From NCBI GenBank assembly GCA_937916515.1, contig CALFSX010000171.1, positions 1-64,000 on the forward strand: 64,000 nt of DNA. The letters are read 5' to 3'. This DNA comes from an uncultured Planctomycetaceae bacterium (GTDB lineage: Bacteria > Planctomycetota > Planctomycetia > Planctomycetales > Planctomycetaceae). The notes under the pieces were generated by a model. The model did no database searches. It was not told the DNA's origin and was given only the letters and a program-made list of their open reading frames with translations. Made by a program: the position numbers and the translations under genes. Positions 36,120-46,000 of this stretch are shown in pieces. Within the stretch, counting starts at the first letter, position 1. Each line of letters opens with the position of its first letter.

Positions 36120-37007
36120 ATGTTTCAGGACGGTTGGGAAGAAACCATTACCGCGAATACGGTTTTGCGCGCGGCAGATGCAGGAGAAGGCTGTTTACTA
36201 CAGATTCACCCTCTGGCTGTCAGCGGCAATCTGATTGAACTGGTTCAGGCGGAAACGACGATCGGGCGTGAAGTGACATGCGGCCTGTGTCTTCCGGATT
36301 CGTCCGTCTCACGCAGACATGCGTTGATCGAGCGAATTGACGATCAGTATCAGATTACGGATCTGGGCAGTACAAACGGTATCTGCGTTAACGAATGCCG
36401 CCTGCAGTCAGCCGTGCTTAGCCCTGGAGATCGTATCCAGATTGGCGGCTTCATCTTTAAGTTTCTGTCTACAAATCATATCGAAACGCAATACCACGAA
36501 GCCGTCTATTCAATGATGACTCGTGACGGACTGACGGGCACACTTAACAAGCGTTCGTTTCTGGACATCATCGGGCGCGAGTTCCATCGTGCCGTTCATC
36601 GTCATGTACCGCTGTCTCTAATTCTGTTTGACATCGACCACTTTAAGTCGGTTAACGATACTCATGGTCATCTGGCGGGTGACGAAGTTCTGCAGGAAAT
36701 AGGTCATCGAATCGGTGGCTGTGTGGCCGAACACGATGTATTCGCGCGATACGGCGGCGAAGAGTTCGCCATACTGCTGGCAGGAGTACCACTTGCCGAA
36801 GCCTGTTTGCTTGCGGAAACCTGTCGCAGTGAGGTTGAGCGCAAGGCGTTTACAACGTGTTGTGGCGAACTGCCGATCACCATCAGTGTTGGTGTGGCCG
36901 ACATGACACAATTGCCGCAACACGACGCTGCTTCTCAGTTGGTGCAGGCCGCTGACATGAAGTTATACGAAGCCAAGCACGGCGGGCGAAATCGTGTCTG
37001 CAGTTAA
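36120..37007 (+). CDS. FHA-GGDEF diguanylate cyclase
   Basis: A 295-residue protein that should make cyclic di-GMP from two GTP. An FHA domain (about 40-108; TIGREVTCGLCLPDSSVSRRHA, then TDLGSTNGICVNE) would bind phosphothreonine. The GGDEF domain (about 135-292) has FDIDHFKSVNDTHGHLAGD and the active-site motif GGEEF at 212-216. The inhibitory I-site RxxD is replaced by AEHD, so product feedback at that site is not expected. The 3' end overlaps the GTG start of the Ser/Thr kinase gene by 14 bp. The pair therefore looks translationally coupled, and the kinase may phosphorylate the FHA ligand. Confidence 0.9.
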   Translation: MFQDGWEETITANTVLRAADAGEGCLLQIHPLAVSGNLIELVQAETTIGREVTCGLCLPDSSVSRRHALIERIDDQYQITDLGSTNGICVNECRLQSAVLSPGDRIQIGGFIFKFLSTNHIETQYHEAVYSMMTRDGLTGTLNKRSFLDIIGREFHRAVHRHVPLSLILFDIDHFKSVNDTHGHLAGDEVLQEIGHRIGGCVAEHDVFARYGGEEFAILLAGVPLAEACLLAETCRSEVERKAFTTCCGELPITISVGVADMTQLPQHDAASQLVQAADMKLYEAKHGGRNRVCS

Positions 37008-40000
37008 ACCACCTGCCGATGATCTTGATCTGGTCGCCATGTTGTTTGAAGGTGGCCGACAGGCAGCCGTACCTTCGGATGCGGTTTTAGACGTGTTGCT
37101 GGAATCGATAAAATCCGGTCGTAGCGTGAGCGATGTTATCGACGATCACGAAGTTTTGTCGCGCAGTCAGCGCGAATCGATTCATCGTTTCGTTACGGAA
37201 AAGTCGCAATCTGTCGGTTCTCAATTGAATACGCTGGGGCCGAAAAGTCAGGCAAGGTCGGTTGGCGGTCGATCTGCGGCATCGCATTCCCGGCCCGCCA
37301 ATGCACAGCAGACCTCAAGCCGCCAGTCCGGCAGAGACTACTCAGGCAAACTACCCACCGGTTCCGATCGCTACGCTGCCGAACAGGAAATTGGACGTGG
37401 TGGTTGGGGAGTCGTTGTGCGAGCAATAGACCGGCAACTTGATCGTCATGTTGCCGTCAAGAAGCTAACACAGGCCACAAACGCCGATCCGGAACTTGCT
37501 CGCCGTTTTTTACACGAAGCCGGAATAACGGGGCAACTGCAGCATCCTGGTATCGTTCCGGTGTACGAACGAGGCATCTGCCCGCGCGACAATCAGCCTT
37601 TCTATGCAATGAAGCTATTGGATGGCGTCACCCTGCGAGACGTTATTCGCGACTATCATGCGTTGCCGGAAGGTGTCGGCAAACGCACTCAGTTTTTATC
37701 GCTGCTGAATTCGTTTGTTGATGTGTGCCACGCAATCGCGTATGCCCATAGCAAGAACATCATCCACAGAGACATTAAGCCGTCCAACGTGGTGATCGGA
37801 GAATTCGGCGAAACAGTTGTTGTCGACTGGGGCCTTGCGAAGCAGATTGATATTGCTTCCAGGGAACCTGCGGGAAGCGAAGCGACGGTCCGCGGCGGCA
37901 CGCCGATGATTCAGGTTGCGAATTCAGCCCCAGCTGGATTGTTTGACCCTGTTGCAACGCAAAATGGTTCCGTGATCGGGACGCCTGCGTTTATGGCGCC
38001 GGAACAGGCCAGAGGTGCAACTCACGAACTCGACCGTCGCAGCGACACGTATGCTCTTGGAGTAATTCTGTACGTAATCCTGACCGGTCGTCCGCCGTTT
38101 CATGGCGACGATGTTCAAACGACTCTGAACCAGGTGGTCAGAGGAAAGTTCGACCATCCGAGATCCATTGATCGAAAATTACCATCTGCCCTGGCGTCAA
38201 TTTGCGTGAAGGCAATTTCACTTGCTCCGGAAGATCGATATCAAACAGCGTCCGAACTGGCCGATGATGTTTCACGGTACCTTGCCAATGAAGCCGTAGC
38301 CGCTCACAAGGACTCTGTACTGGAACGCGTGGCAAGATTCTGTCGTCGTCGACCTGCGACCGTCGTGGGTGCATTGGTTTCGACGATTGTTATCACCGTT
38401 GCCAGTTTGACCACAACCGCAATTGTCAGAAAGGCTCATCAGCAGGAACGCCTGGCCCGGGAAGCTGCCACTACTGCTCATGCAAACGAAGTGCTGGCTC
38501 GAAAGGAAGAAAGTCTGGCAAAAGTACAGGCACTGGATCGCCTGGAAGACGCGCGCACCGCAGCAGATGCGTGGTTGATCGGACTCAGCGGCACATTGGA
38601 TCGCTTTCCTGGCCTGCATGCCGTAAGGCAGGATTTGCTTGTTCGTGCAAAACAGCAGTATCAGCAGTTGTATGAATCCAGTGCTGACGATCCCGGGTTA
38701 AAGCTGGAAACCGCACGCAGCCTGTTGAGACTCGGTGACGTGTATCTGCTGACGAACGAAGACACGAACGCCCGCAACGCTTTTGAGAAAGCTGCTGACG
38801 CTTTCGAAAGCCTAAGCGTGTCCGCGAGTGGTATTCAGGTGGCCCATCTGGTGATTCTGCAACGTGAACAACTGAATGCAGAAATTGGTCTTGCCCTGTG
38901 TGCGATTCGTGATGGAAGCTTCAACGCCGACTACGCTACGAAGTTGCTGCAGGCCGTGAATTCAATGAGAGACTTCACGGCTAACGATTCAAGCGACGAG
39001 TTTCGAAACACGATTGCCAGAGGATTTCTGGTGGTTGGTCGAGGCTATCAGGACATCGGCCAAAATTCGGATGCGGTTGCCAGCCTTGAGTCCGCTTTGG
39101 ATTGGGCAGAGCACATTTCAACACATCATGCGGATTCACGCACGGAGTTATTGCTGGGAACGGTGCGTGAAGATCTTTCCGCGGCCTATGTCACAATCGG
39201 CCAGCATTCGAAGGCGGCTCGGGTGCTGCAACGTCACGCAGATGCAATAACCGTTCGGCTGGAAACGAATCCCAATCGCCCGGACCTGCTGGAAACTCGC
39301 GCCATTGCCAGAATGCATTGGGCGGACGAAGAACGGCAATTGGGAGATGACTGGGCAGCCGAAGAAGGCTATCGCATGGCCGTTGCTGATCTGTCTCAAT
39401 CCCGCCAGATACTGTTTGGCGAATACAATTTCAGTGAAAACCTTGCGATTGCTCAGGCAAATCTCGGGCAAATGGCGTTGAAAGTGAACCGACTGGCTGA
39501 AGCTGAAAGTATGCTGAGAAACGCCGTAACGGAACTGACCGGTTTATTGCAGGAAGGTCAGGGAGATCGCCAAACTGCCACTCGGCTGGCGTCCTGCAAT
39601 GTTTCACTGGGGCACGTACTTGTTATGATTGGTGACGCTGCAGCGGAAGATCAGATTCGCCGCTCGCTTGATATTTTCAAATACCTTGAGCAGGAATCTG
39701 CAGCCAGTACTGCGGACCACCTGGCACACGGACATGCTCTTGTAAACCTTGGGCACTGCATGATGAGCAAAGCCGATAAAGCCGCCAGCGTTCAGTGTTT
39801 TGCCGAAGCCCATGCTCATCTTATGGCACGCATGGAAGACAATTCACCGCCGCAGTTTCGACATGCAATTGCAATGACTCAGTTTGAACTCAGTCAGGCG
39901 TTGATTGCCGTTGGAGACCTTGACGCTTCCGTCGAACATTACAACGCCGCTGTTGCTGAGCTGACGAAGCTTTCTCAGGCTGAGTCGGTAGCAAGCAGCA

Positions 40001-40428
40001 GTCGAAGTGATTCGGCCACGAGTTCTTTAATTCAATGTCTGCTGGAATGCGATGAAAGTCATCGCGATGTGAAACGAGCGGCCGACACGCTTAGCCGTAT
40101 TGACGTATCATCTGTTTCCTCACCCGACCTTCATTGCACGGCAGCGATCGCTGCTTACTTCAATGGAGAAGGCACAGCCGCTCAAAGTATCAGAACAGCG
40201 ATGGCCAATCGGCGATTTCCAAACGGCGTGGACGATGCAGTGCTGGGCTGCATCCTGGCAAACGGGGATTCCGCCGATGTTGCTCAGGCTGAACTACAGC
40301 TGGAAAGAGCCCGGAATATTCATCTGACTTGCTCTGGAAATCGACGTTTGTGCTGGTGGGTTGCCGAATTGGAACGGTTGCTAAAACCGAATGGTCTGAC
40401 GGCTGATCAGTTAATTAAGAGCGAATAA
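36994..40428 (+). CDS. Transmembrane Ser/Thr protein kinase with C-terminal TPR-like region
   Basis: An 1144-residue Hanks-type kinase. After a variable N-terminus the kinase domain spans about 127-430, with IGRGGWGVVVRA, the catalytic loop HRDIKPSNV, DWGLAK in place of DFG and an APEQARG substrate-loop motif. Asp-Trp-Gly is common in planctomycete kinases. A TM helix at about 455-477 is followed by a coiled stretch and a roughly 650-residue TPR-like repeat region that would lie on the far side of the membrane. Start is GTG 36994, inside the end of the FHA-GGDEF gene. A terminator-like hairpin follows at 40463. A shared phosphothreonine/c-di-GMP circuit is inferred from gene order. Confidence 0.92.
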   Translation: MSAVKPPADDLDLVAMLFEGGRQAAVPSDAVLDVLLESIKSGRSVSDVIDDHEVLSRSQRESIHRFVTEKSQSVGSQLNTLGPKSQARSVGGRSAASHSRPANAQQTSSRQSGRDYSGKLPTGSDRYAAEQEIGRGGWGVVVRAIDRQLDRHVAVKKLTQATNADPELARRFLHEAGITGQLQHPGIVPVYERGICPRDNQPFYAMKLLDGVTLRDVIRDYHALPEGVGKRTQFLSLLNSFVDVCHAIAYAHSKNIIHRDIKPSNVVIGEFGETVVVDWGLAKQIDIASREPAGSEATVRGGTPMIQVANSAPAGLFDPVATQNGSVIGTPAFMAPEQARGATHELDRRSDTYALGVILYVILTGRPPFHGDDVQTTLNQVVRGKFDHPRSIDRKLPSALASICVKAISLAPEDRYQTASELADDVSRYLANEAVAAHKDSVLERVARFCRRRPATVVGALVSTIVITVASLTTTAIVRKAHQQERLAREAATTAHANEVLARKEESLAKVQALDRLEDARTAADAWLIGLSGTLDRFPGLHAVRQDLLVRAKQQYQQLYESSADDPGLKLETARSLLRLGDVYLLTNEDTNARNAFEKAADAFESLSVSASGIQVAHLVILQREQLNAEIGLALCAIRDGSFNADYATKLLQAVNSMRDFTANDSSDEFRNTIARGFLVVGRGYQDIGQNSDAVASLESALDWAEHISTHHADSRTELLLGTVREDLSAAYVTIGQHSKAARVLQRHADAITVRLETNPNRPDLLETRAIARMHWADEERQLGDDWAAEEGYRMAVADLSQSRQILFGEYNFSENLAIAQANLGQMALKVNRLAEAESMLRNAVTELTGLLQEGQGDRQTATRLASCNVSLGHVLVMIGDAAAEDQIRRSLDIFKYLEQESAASTADHLAHGHALVNLGHCMMSKADKAASVQCFAEAHAHLMARMEDNSPPQFRHAIAMTQFELSQALIAVGDLDASVEHYNAAVAELTKLSQAESVASSSRSDSATSSLIQCLLECDESHRDVKRAADTLSRIDVSSVSSPDLHCTAAIAAYFNGEGTAAQSIRTAMANRRFPNGVDDAVLGCILANGDSADVAQAELQLERARNIHLTCSGNRRLCWWVAELERLLKPNGLTADQLIKSE

Positions 40429-40462
40429 TTAAACGCTCAGGGAGGTGGAAAACCCCCATATG

Positions 40463-40490
40463 GGAGGACTTACTCCGTTTTTTTGCTCAG
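40463..40490 (+). terminator. Terminator-like hairpin after the kinase gene
   Basis: A perfect CCCATATGGG dyad runs into GGAG-gactta-CTCC, followed by seven T. The two stems overlap, so alternative folds are possible. It lies about 30 nt after the kinase stop codon. Confidence 0.55.
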
Positions 40491-40503
40491 CCAGGCGAAA
40501 TTG

Positions 40504-40620
40504 CCGACGATCAAAAGACGGTGCACCTTCGTGAAAGAGTGGTGCGGGCCCCACTGTTATTCATAAGAAAATAAGAATCCGGATCTCACGGAAGTGATCC
40601 ATGATCCGGCAGTTCACGGA
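40504..40620 (+). other. Structured leader upstream of the TonB-dependent receptor
   Basis: Three potential stems lie in about 115 nt: AGTGG/CCACT flanking GC-rich sequence (near 40540-40556), TTATT/AATAA (near 40558-40576) and CCGGATC/GATCCGG (40579-40585 with 40603-40609). The last ends 9 nt before the GGAGG ribosome site. It may be a cis-regulatory leader; I could not match it to a known riboswitch class. Confidence 0.35.
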
Positions 40621-40631
40621 GGATTGAATCG

Positions 40632-42952
40632 ATGCGCCATCGATTAAGGTTGCCGCGCGCCGGTATTGTCGCATTGCTGATGGGGATTGCCGGCACCACG
40701 GCTGCTCAGTCGGATCATATTGAGTACCCCGCGGAGCAGCAGATTCAGCAGGTGCAGTTTGGCCAGCCAGCTCCCATGGCCCCCATTGATCGGCGTCCTC
40801 AACAAGCCGAGGATCCGGCTGATCGCAAATATAAGCTGACCGCGCCAGAAGACCTGTTCGGTACAGTCAATCAAGTAGACCGATTGTCTGAAAGTCGCCG
40901 CAGACTGGCTCATAGTCCCGCTGCTGATGCTGTTTTTGGGGCCGAATCCAAAGGACGCGTTTCCAACGACGTGGGCGACCTGTTACGCAAGGCGATTTCA
41001 TCACACGGCATTTCAACTCAGGAACGCACGCCGATCGTCACTGACACTCGAGTTCGCGGACAGAAAGCCGGTCAGGTTCTGGCATCGGGATCGTACTGGA
41101 CGCCCGTTCGTTCTGACCTGGACACCATGATGAACAAGATCGACTCGCGACTGATCGACGATATCATTCTGATCAAGGGGCCATACAGCACTCGCTACGG
41201 CCCCGGCTTTCGATTTGTCGATTTCGATCTGATCCAAACGCCTCGCTATGAAAACTATGAGTCACACGGTGCCGCCAGCTTTGACTACGATTCTAATGGT
41301 AAGCAATCGTATGGCCGCCAATCGCTGTGGGGCGGTGCTGATGATTGGGGCTACCGAGTCAGCTATGGACACCGAACCGGAACTGACTACGAAACAGGTG
41401 CCGGTACGAAGATTCCGTCCAGTTATAAGTCTCGCGATCTGTTTGTCGCCTTTGGCGTGGACCTCTGTCCTCACAAGAGTCTGGAATTCAATTACCTGAG
41501 ACTCGACCAGACAGATCTTGAATTTCCGGGTCTGGTCTACGACATCAACTATCTGGTCACGGATGGATACGAAGTCAAGTACAAGGATACGGCTCCTGCA
41601 ATCGGAGATCAGGTTGATGCCGAAGTGTGGTACAACGCAACTCGCTTTGAAGGCGACACTTTGAAATCCGGCAAGGCGTATCAAATCCCTTCTCTGTCGC
41701 AAACGTTGTATTCACTGTCGGGCAACGATGGTTTTGCCGTGACGGACGCTGAAGGCAGTTCTATGGGGTTTCGGTGGGAGACCACTTTTGGCCTCACCGG
41801 AGAAGTGCAGAATTCTTTCGGTATCGACCTGACTCACGTTCGTCAGGAACTGAACGACATTGAACCACTTCTGGATATCGATTATCCGGGAGACTACAAC
41901 TTTCCCATTCCCCCATCGTACTCTTCTGACGTGGGCTTTTACTGGGAGGAACTCGCACCAGTGACTGACACACTGACACACTGACGCTTAGTGCCGGTGC
42001 CCGGTTTGATGTAATTTCGGCGACTGCTGACAGTTATGTTGACGGTGTGCCAGGAAGTGTGGAAGACTATTTTGAAGTTGATTCGCTTGATCGCGACTTC
42101 TATCTGTGGTCCCTGTTCCTGTCCGCTGAACAAAAACTTAACAACAACTGGACGATGACTTTGGGAGCCGGTCATGGTCAGCGTCCTCCCACGCTGACGG
42201 AGCTCTACGCGATGTCATCGTTTATCGGCAGTCTGCAACGAGGGCTGACGGCTCTTAACGGAGATCCGTTACTAAAAGAAGAGCGGCTGACTCAGATCGA
42301 CTTTGGCTTGCAGGGCAACTTCGACAAAGCGCGGTTTGGTGCTCATTCGTATTTCTCGTGGATCGACGACATGATCACCTACGACAGTCTTTCTCCATCA
42401 GGCGGAGCCGGTGGCGTTGGGGGCTTTCCCGTGTCGGCTCAATTCGTCAACACAGATCACGCGATTCTTGCCGGCTTCGAAACCTATGGCGAAGTGGATC
42501 TACTGCCGTGTCTGACTTCTTTTGGCACGATTAGTTATATCGAAGGACGAGACCTGGGGCGCAACAAATCGTCACGATTCGGCGGCAGCGGCGATGATCG
42601 CAGCGGGATTACTGATCGAAGTCATGAATCGCTGCCGGGCATCACGCCTTTGGAATCGCGTTTGGGGCTTCGACTGCACGATCCTACTCCGAAACAAACG
42701 TGGGGCCTGGAATTAGCGGCCAGAATTGTTGATCGTCAGAATCGAGTGGCGACGTCGTTGGAGGAAATTCAAACACCAGGGTTCACAACCTACGACATGC
42801 GATTCTTCAAACGTCATGGTCCCTGGTTGTTCACTGCTGGTATCGAAAACATCACCAATAAATATTATCGAGAACACCTCGACTATCGCAGCGGTCGAGG
42901 CGTGTTTAGGCCCGGTGTGAATTTCTACTCGGGTGTCGAACTGACTTATTGA
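40632..42952 (+). pseudogene. TonB-dependent receptor, frame broken by an 8-bp tandem duplication
   Basis: An outer-membrane receptor gene of about 770 codons, read in two frames. The first part (40632-41984, 450 residues) has a signal peptide ending TAAQS, a plug domain (IDDIILIKGPYSTRYGPGF) and early barrel strands. The second part resumes in another frame after about 41969 and ends with ENITNKYYREHLDY, then a C-terminal Tyr, as barrel proteins do. The break is at ACTGACAC repeated in tandem (41964-41985). Removing one 8-nt unit restores a continuous reading (TDTLTLSAGARFDV). GGAGG lies 10 nt before the ATG. It could be a decayed gene, a phase-variable gene, or a sequencing or assembly error. 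The ligand (siderophore, B12, metal or glycan) cannot be told from the sequence. Confidence 0.78.
41964..41985 (+). repeat. 8-bp tandem repeat ACTGACAC, 2.75 copies
   Basis: Two full ACTGACAC units and a final ACTGAC. Loss of one unit would put the TonB receptor back in frame; as written it leads to TGA at 41982-41984. Confidence 0.95.
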
Positions 42953-43027
42953 TTTGCATCGCGTTGCTTGTGAGAAGTATTAAGAGCCCGGTGTTTCAAG
43001 AGTCAATCGCTCATTGAGCAGGTCCGG

Positions 43028-46000
43028 CTATGGCAATGGTTTCAAGTCTTGGTCCGGGACAAGTTCGACTTCCCATATTACGGGTTGCGAAGCTCCGCCG
43101 ACGATTGATAAGCTCGTAAGTCCTGTGATAGGAGGTTTCATTTGGTAGCCGCCACCGGGCAGCATCGTAATCTTTGTGCCTTTGATGGCGGCTCCATCAA
43201 CGTGGCCGGTGTATTCGATCGGTTCCAGACTGTTGAAGTGGAATTTTCCTTTGGCGTCACTTGTTGTGCGGATATTCTGTTTGAATGACGCTGCTTCGAA
43301 ATCTCGCGGGTAGACTCGGATTGCTGCGTTGGGCACCGGACGGCCCGTTGCCGCATCGATCAAAATGCCACTGGCCGACACCGCGGGCTGCAGCGATAAC
43401 TCATAAACTCCGTCGCGTTTGCTGAGTTCACTTAGTTCTGCCGAAAAGCCGATATGCCTGGGCACGTTAGACACGGACACTCGACCGGTGATGGTCAGTG
43501 GACCGACGCTGTCTTCCGGCATCGCGCTGGCAAAGCGAGCGATGCCGTTTGAGTTTGTGAAAGTAATCAGCGAGAAGCTGCTGGTACCTGTGATTCCTTC
43601 GCATTTCATACTGATGGTGAATTCGACATCGGCGGTTGTGATTGGGTTTCCATCTTGCCCCTGCAATCGGATCGTAACCGGTTTGCCAGCCTGCAGTTGC
43701 AGATCCAGTTGCTTGACCGGATGAGCCCCGTCGATGGTGAATGGTTCGCTGACAGCCCACTGCAGACTGTCCGCATTGGTCATTCGTGCGAACACAACGT
43801 AAGTGCCGCCAAACGGTAGAGAACGAAAGAACTTTGAACCGCCGGATTGGGAAGATGGATTCAAAGATTTAGCGTCGCCATTCCAGCTTTCCAGCCACGA
43901 AACGCTGGCCGGATACGCGTTGATGAACCCACCTGCCGCTGGCTGTCCATCCACGCCGATCAGCTGTCCATGCACGGCACCGGCTGGTTCGGCGGGAATG
44001 TCAATTACCTGAGCTCCGCTACCGGCTTCGATGTTGACGGACTGCCCTTTCAGTTCGACGAAATACCCAACCATGCCGTGAGCTTCATAACGCAGCGGTA
44101 CACCCACCGGAACGCTGAGCTTGATCTGGTTGTCAACGAATGGCTCGTCCGTGCCCGGTTGAATCAATCCCGGTTCTGCGCCGTGCCATGACACTCGCAG
44201 AAACCCGCGAGCCGCTGCCGTTTTGTTGACACCCGTCAATCGCAGAACAACATCCCTCATCGGCACATTGGCGATATCCGATTGCGGCATTGGCTGAGGT
44301 GCGGCAATCTGAAGTTCAACGTCGTCCATTGAGTCCGTGACGGTTATCCGTTGTCGTGATTCGCTGCCCGGCAGGTCGAATTCGATAACCCCGCGAACAA
44401 TATCGTTGATGACAAATCGGCCCTCCGCATCAACTGTCGTCGATAGAATACTTGCCGTCCGTGTTTCTTCGCCACCGAGCGGATTTCTGTAACGAAGCGT
44501 GAACTTATCCGGCGAACTTCTGTCCTTCTGCAGTTGAGTCAGATTGCCGGTGATTCTTCCCGATACGGTGATCGGTTTGTGCAGCCGAATTTCACGTTCC
44601 GGAATGCCAGCTTCCAGATTGCTGATGCCAAACGTGCCGTAACCTTCCGCCGAAATGGCGACAGTATATTTCATGTCGTCTCGCATTTGGTCGACACTCA
44701 TGATGCCGTCGGAGTCTGATTCGCTCAGGATGACCCATTCTTTACGAGGACGGTCACGTGGATCAGTCGACCACATGCTCTGACTGTTGTTCGATGACTT
44801 GGTTTCGCGAAACTGCTCAACACACACCGCACCTCGGACAAGTTCCCCCGTTCCATCATCAACGACTTTCAGTATCGTTGGCCGAGCTTTTTTGAGTGTC
44901 AACAGTGTGGGAGCATCCGGCTGCACATGGACTTCAAAGCTTTCGTGCTGATAGCCAGCTGCTCGAACTCGCAGGCTGTACAGCAACTCACCACAGTTAG
45001 TCAGCTGAACTGCGCCGTCCGCATCGGCAACTTCCTGCAAGCTGTTCGCGCCGGTGGATGAACCGTCGAGTTTCACCAGCGCCCCGCCCGTCAACGCGGC
45101 GCCGGGAATTGGCTGGCCGTCTTCGTTCTGCACAACGACTTTGGCATCAAAACCTTTCGTCAGCGTGATTTCGATGGCCGCCGCATCGGCCGCTTCATAG
45201 ATCGTCCGCGGTGCCGTAGCAAACGCCGCATACCCCGGCGCTGATCCACCAATCACAAATTCGGATTGCGGCAACTTGACTGATGTTTCGTAAACCGGCA
45301 CACCTTCATCAATCCCCGAAGTGACGGTTCCTGAGGACGAATACGATGACGTCGAATTCCTGCGAGTATGATACGTCGAACGCAGCAGAAGTCCTTTCGG
45401 CACAGGTTCGCCGTCGTTTGTGCGGACGATGATCTTGACTTCAAACATCGTCTTCGGGGCTTCGACAGCGTCGACGTTGGAGTCAGTTTCTTCAGTCGCC
45501 GCTGCACCGTTCGCAGTGCCGGATTTCACAAACACGCCGGATTGTTCTGCCTGCAGGCGAGCCAGCGTTTCGACTCGTTCTGCCGGAGTCATCAGTTCGG
45601 CAACTTTCTGCACAGCGAAGTCGGTTCCCCTTTGCAATGCGAAGCCCGTTCCAATCAACGCCAAAAACGCCACGGCTAATCCGGCTTTCGTAAACCGAGG
45701 CGCGGATTTGCGATTCGGATCGGCCAGCCGAGTGACTCGATCACGCACAGAACCCGAATGAGTTTCATCGGCCAGCGACATTGTCAACGCCAGCGAAGTC
45801 TGCATGGCCGGCGGGCGTTCGATTGCCGCTGAAGCCTGGGTGGCGTTGTGTTGCCAATCGCCGGATGCGACGTTCAGCAGCATGCGAGCGAATTCGATGG
45901 ACTGACCTGTCACCTTCGCAGCCATCGCATCGCAACAGGCTTCGCGTTCAATGCGCACCTGACGACTAATCCACCACACGGCAGGGTTAAAAAACAGAGC

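Noticed and set aside
40500-40625. Cobalamin riboswitch upstream of the TonB receptor
   Set aside because: A CCACTG string is present, but the other conserved B12-box elements are not; only a generic structured leader is reported.
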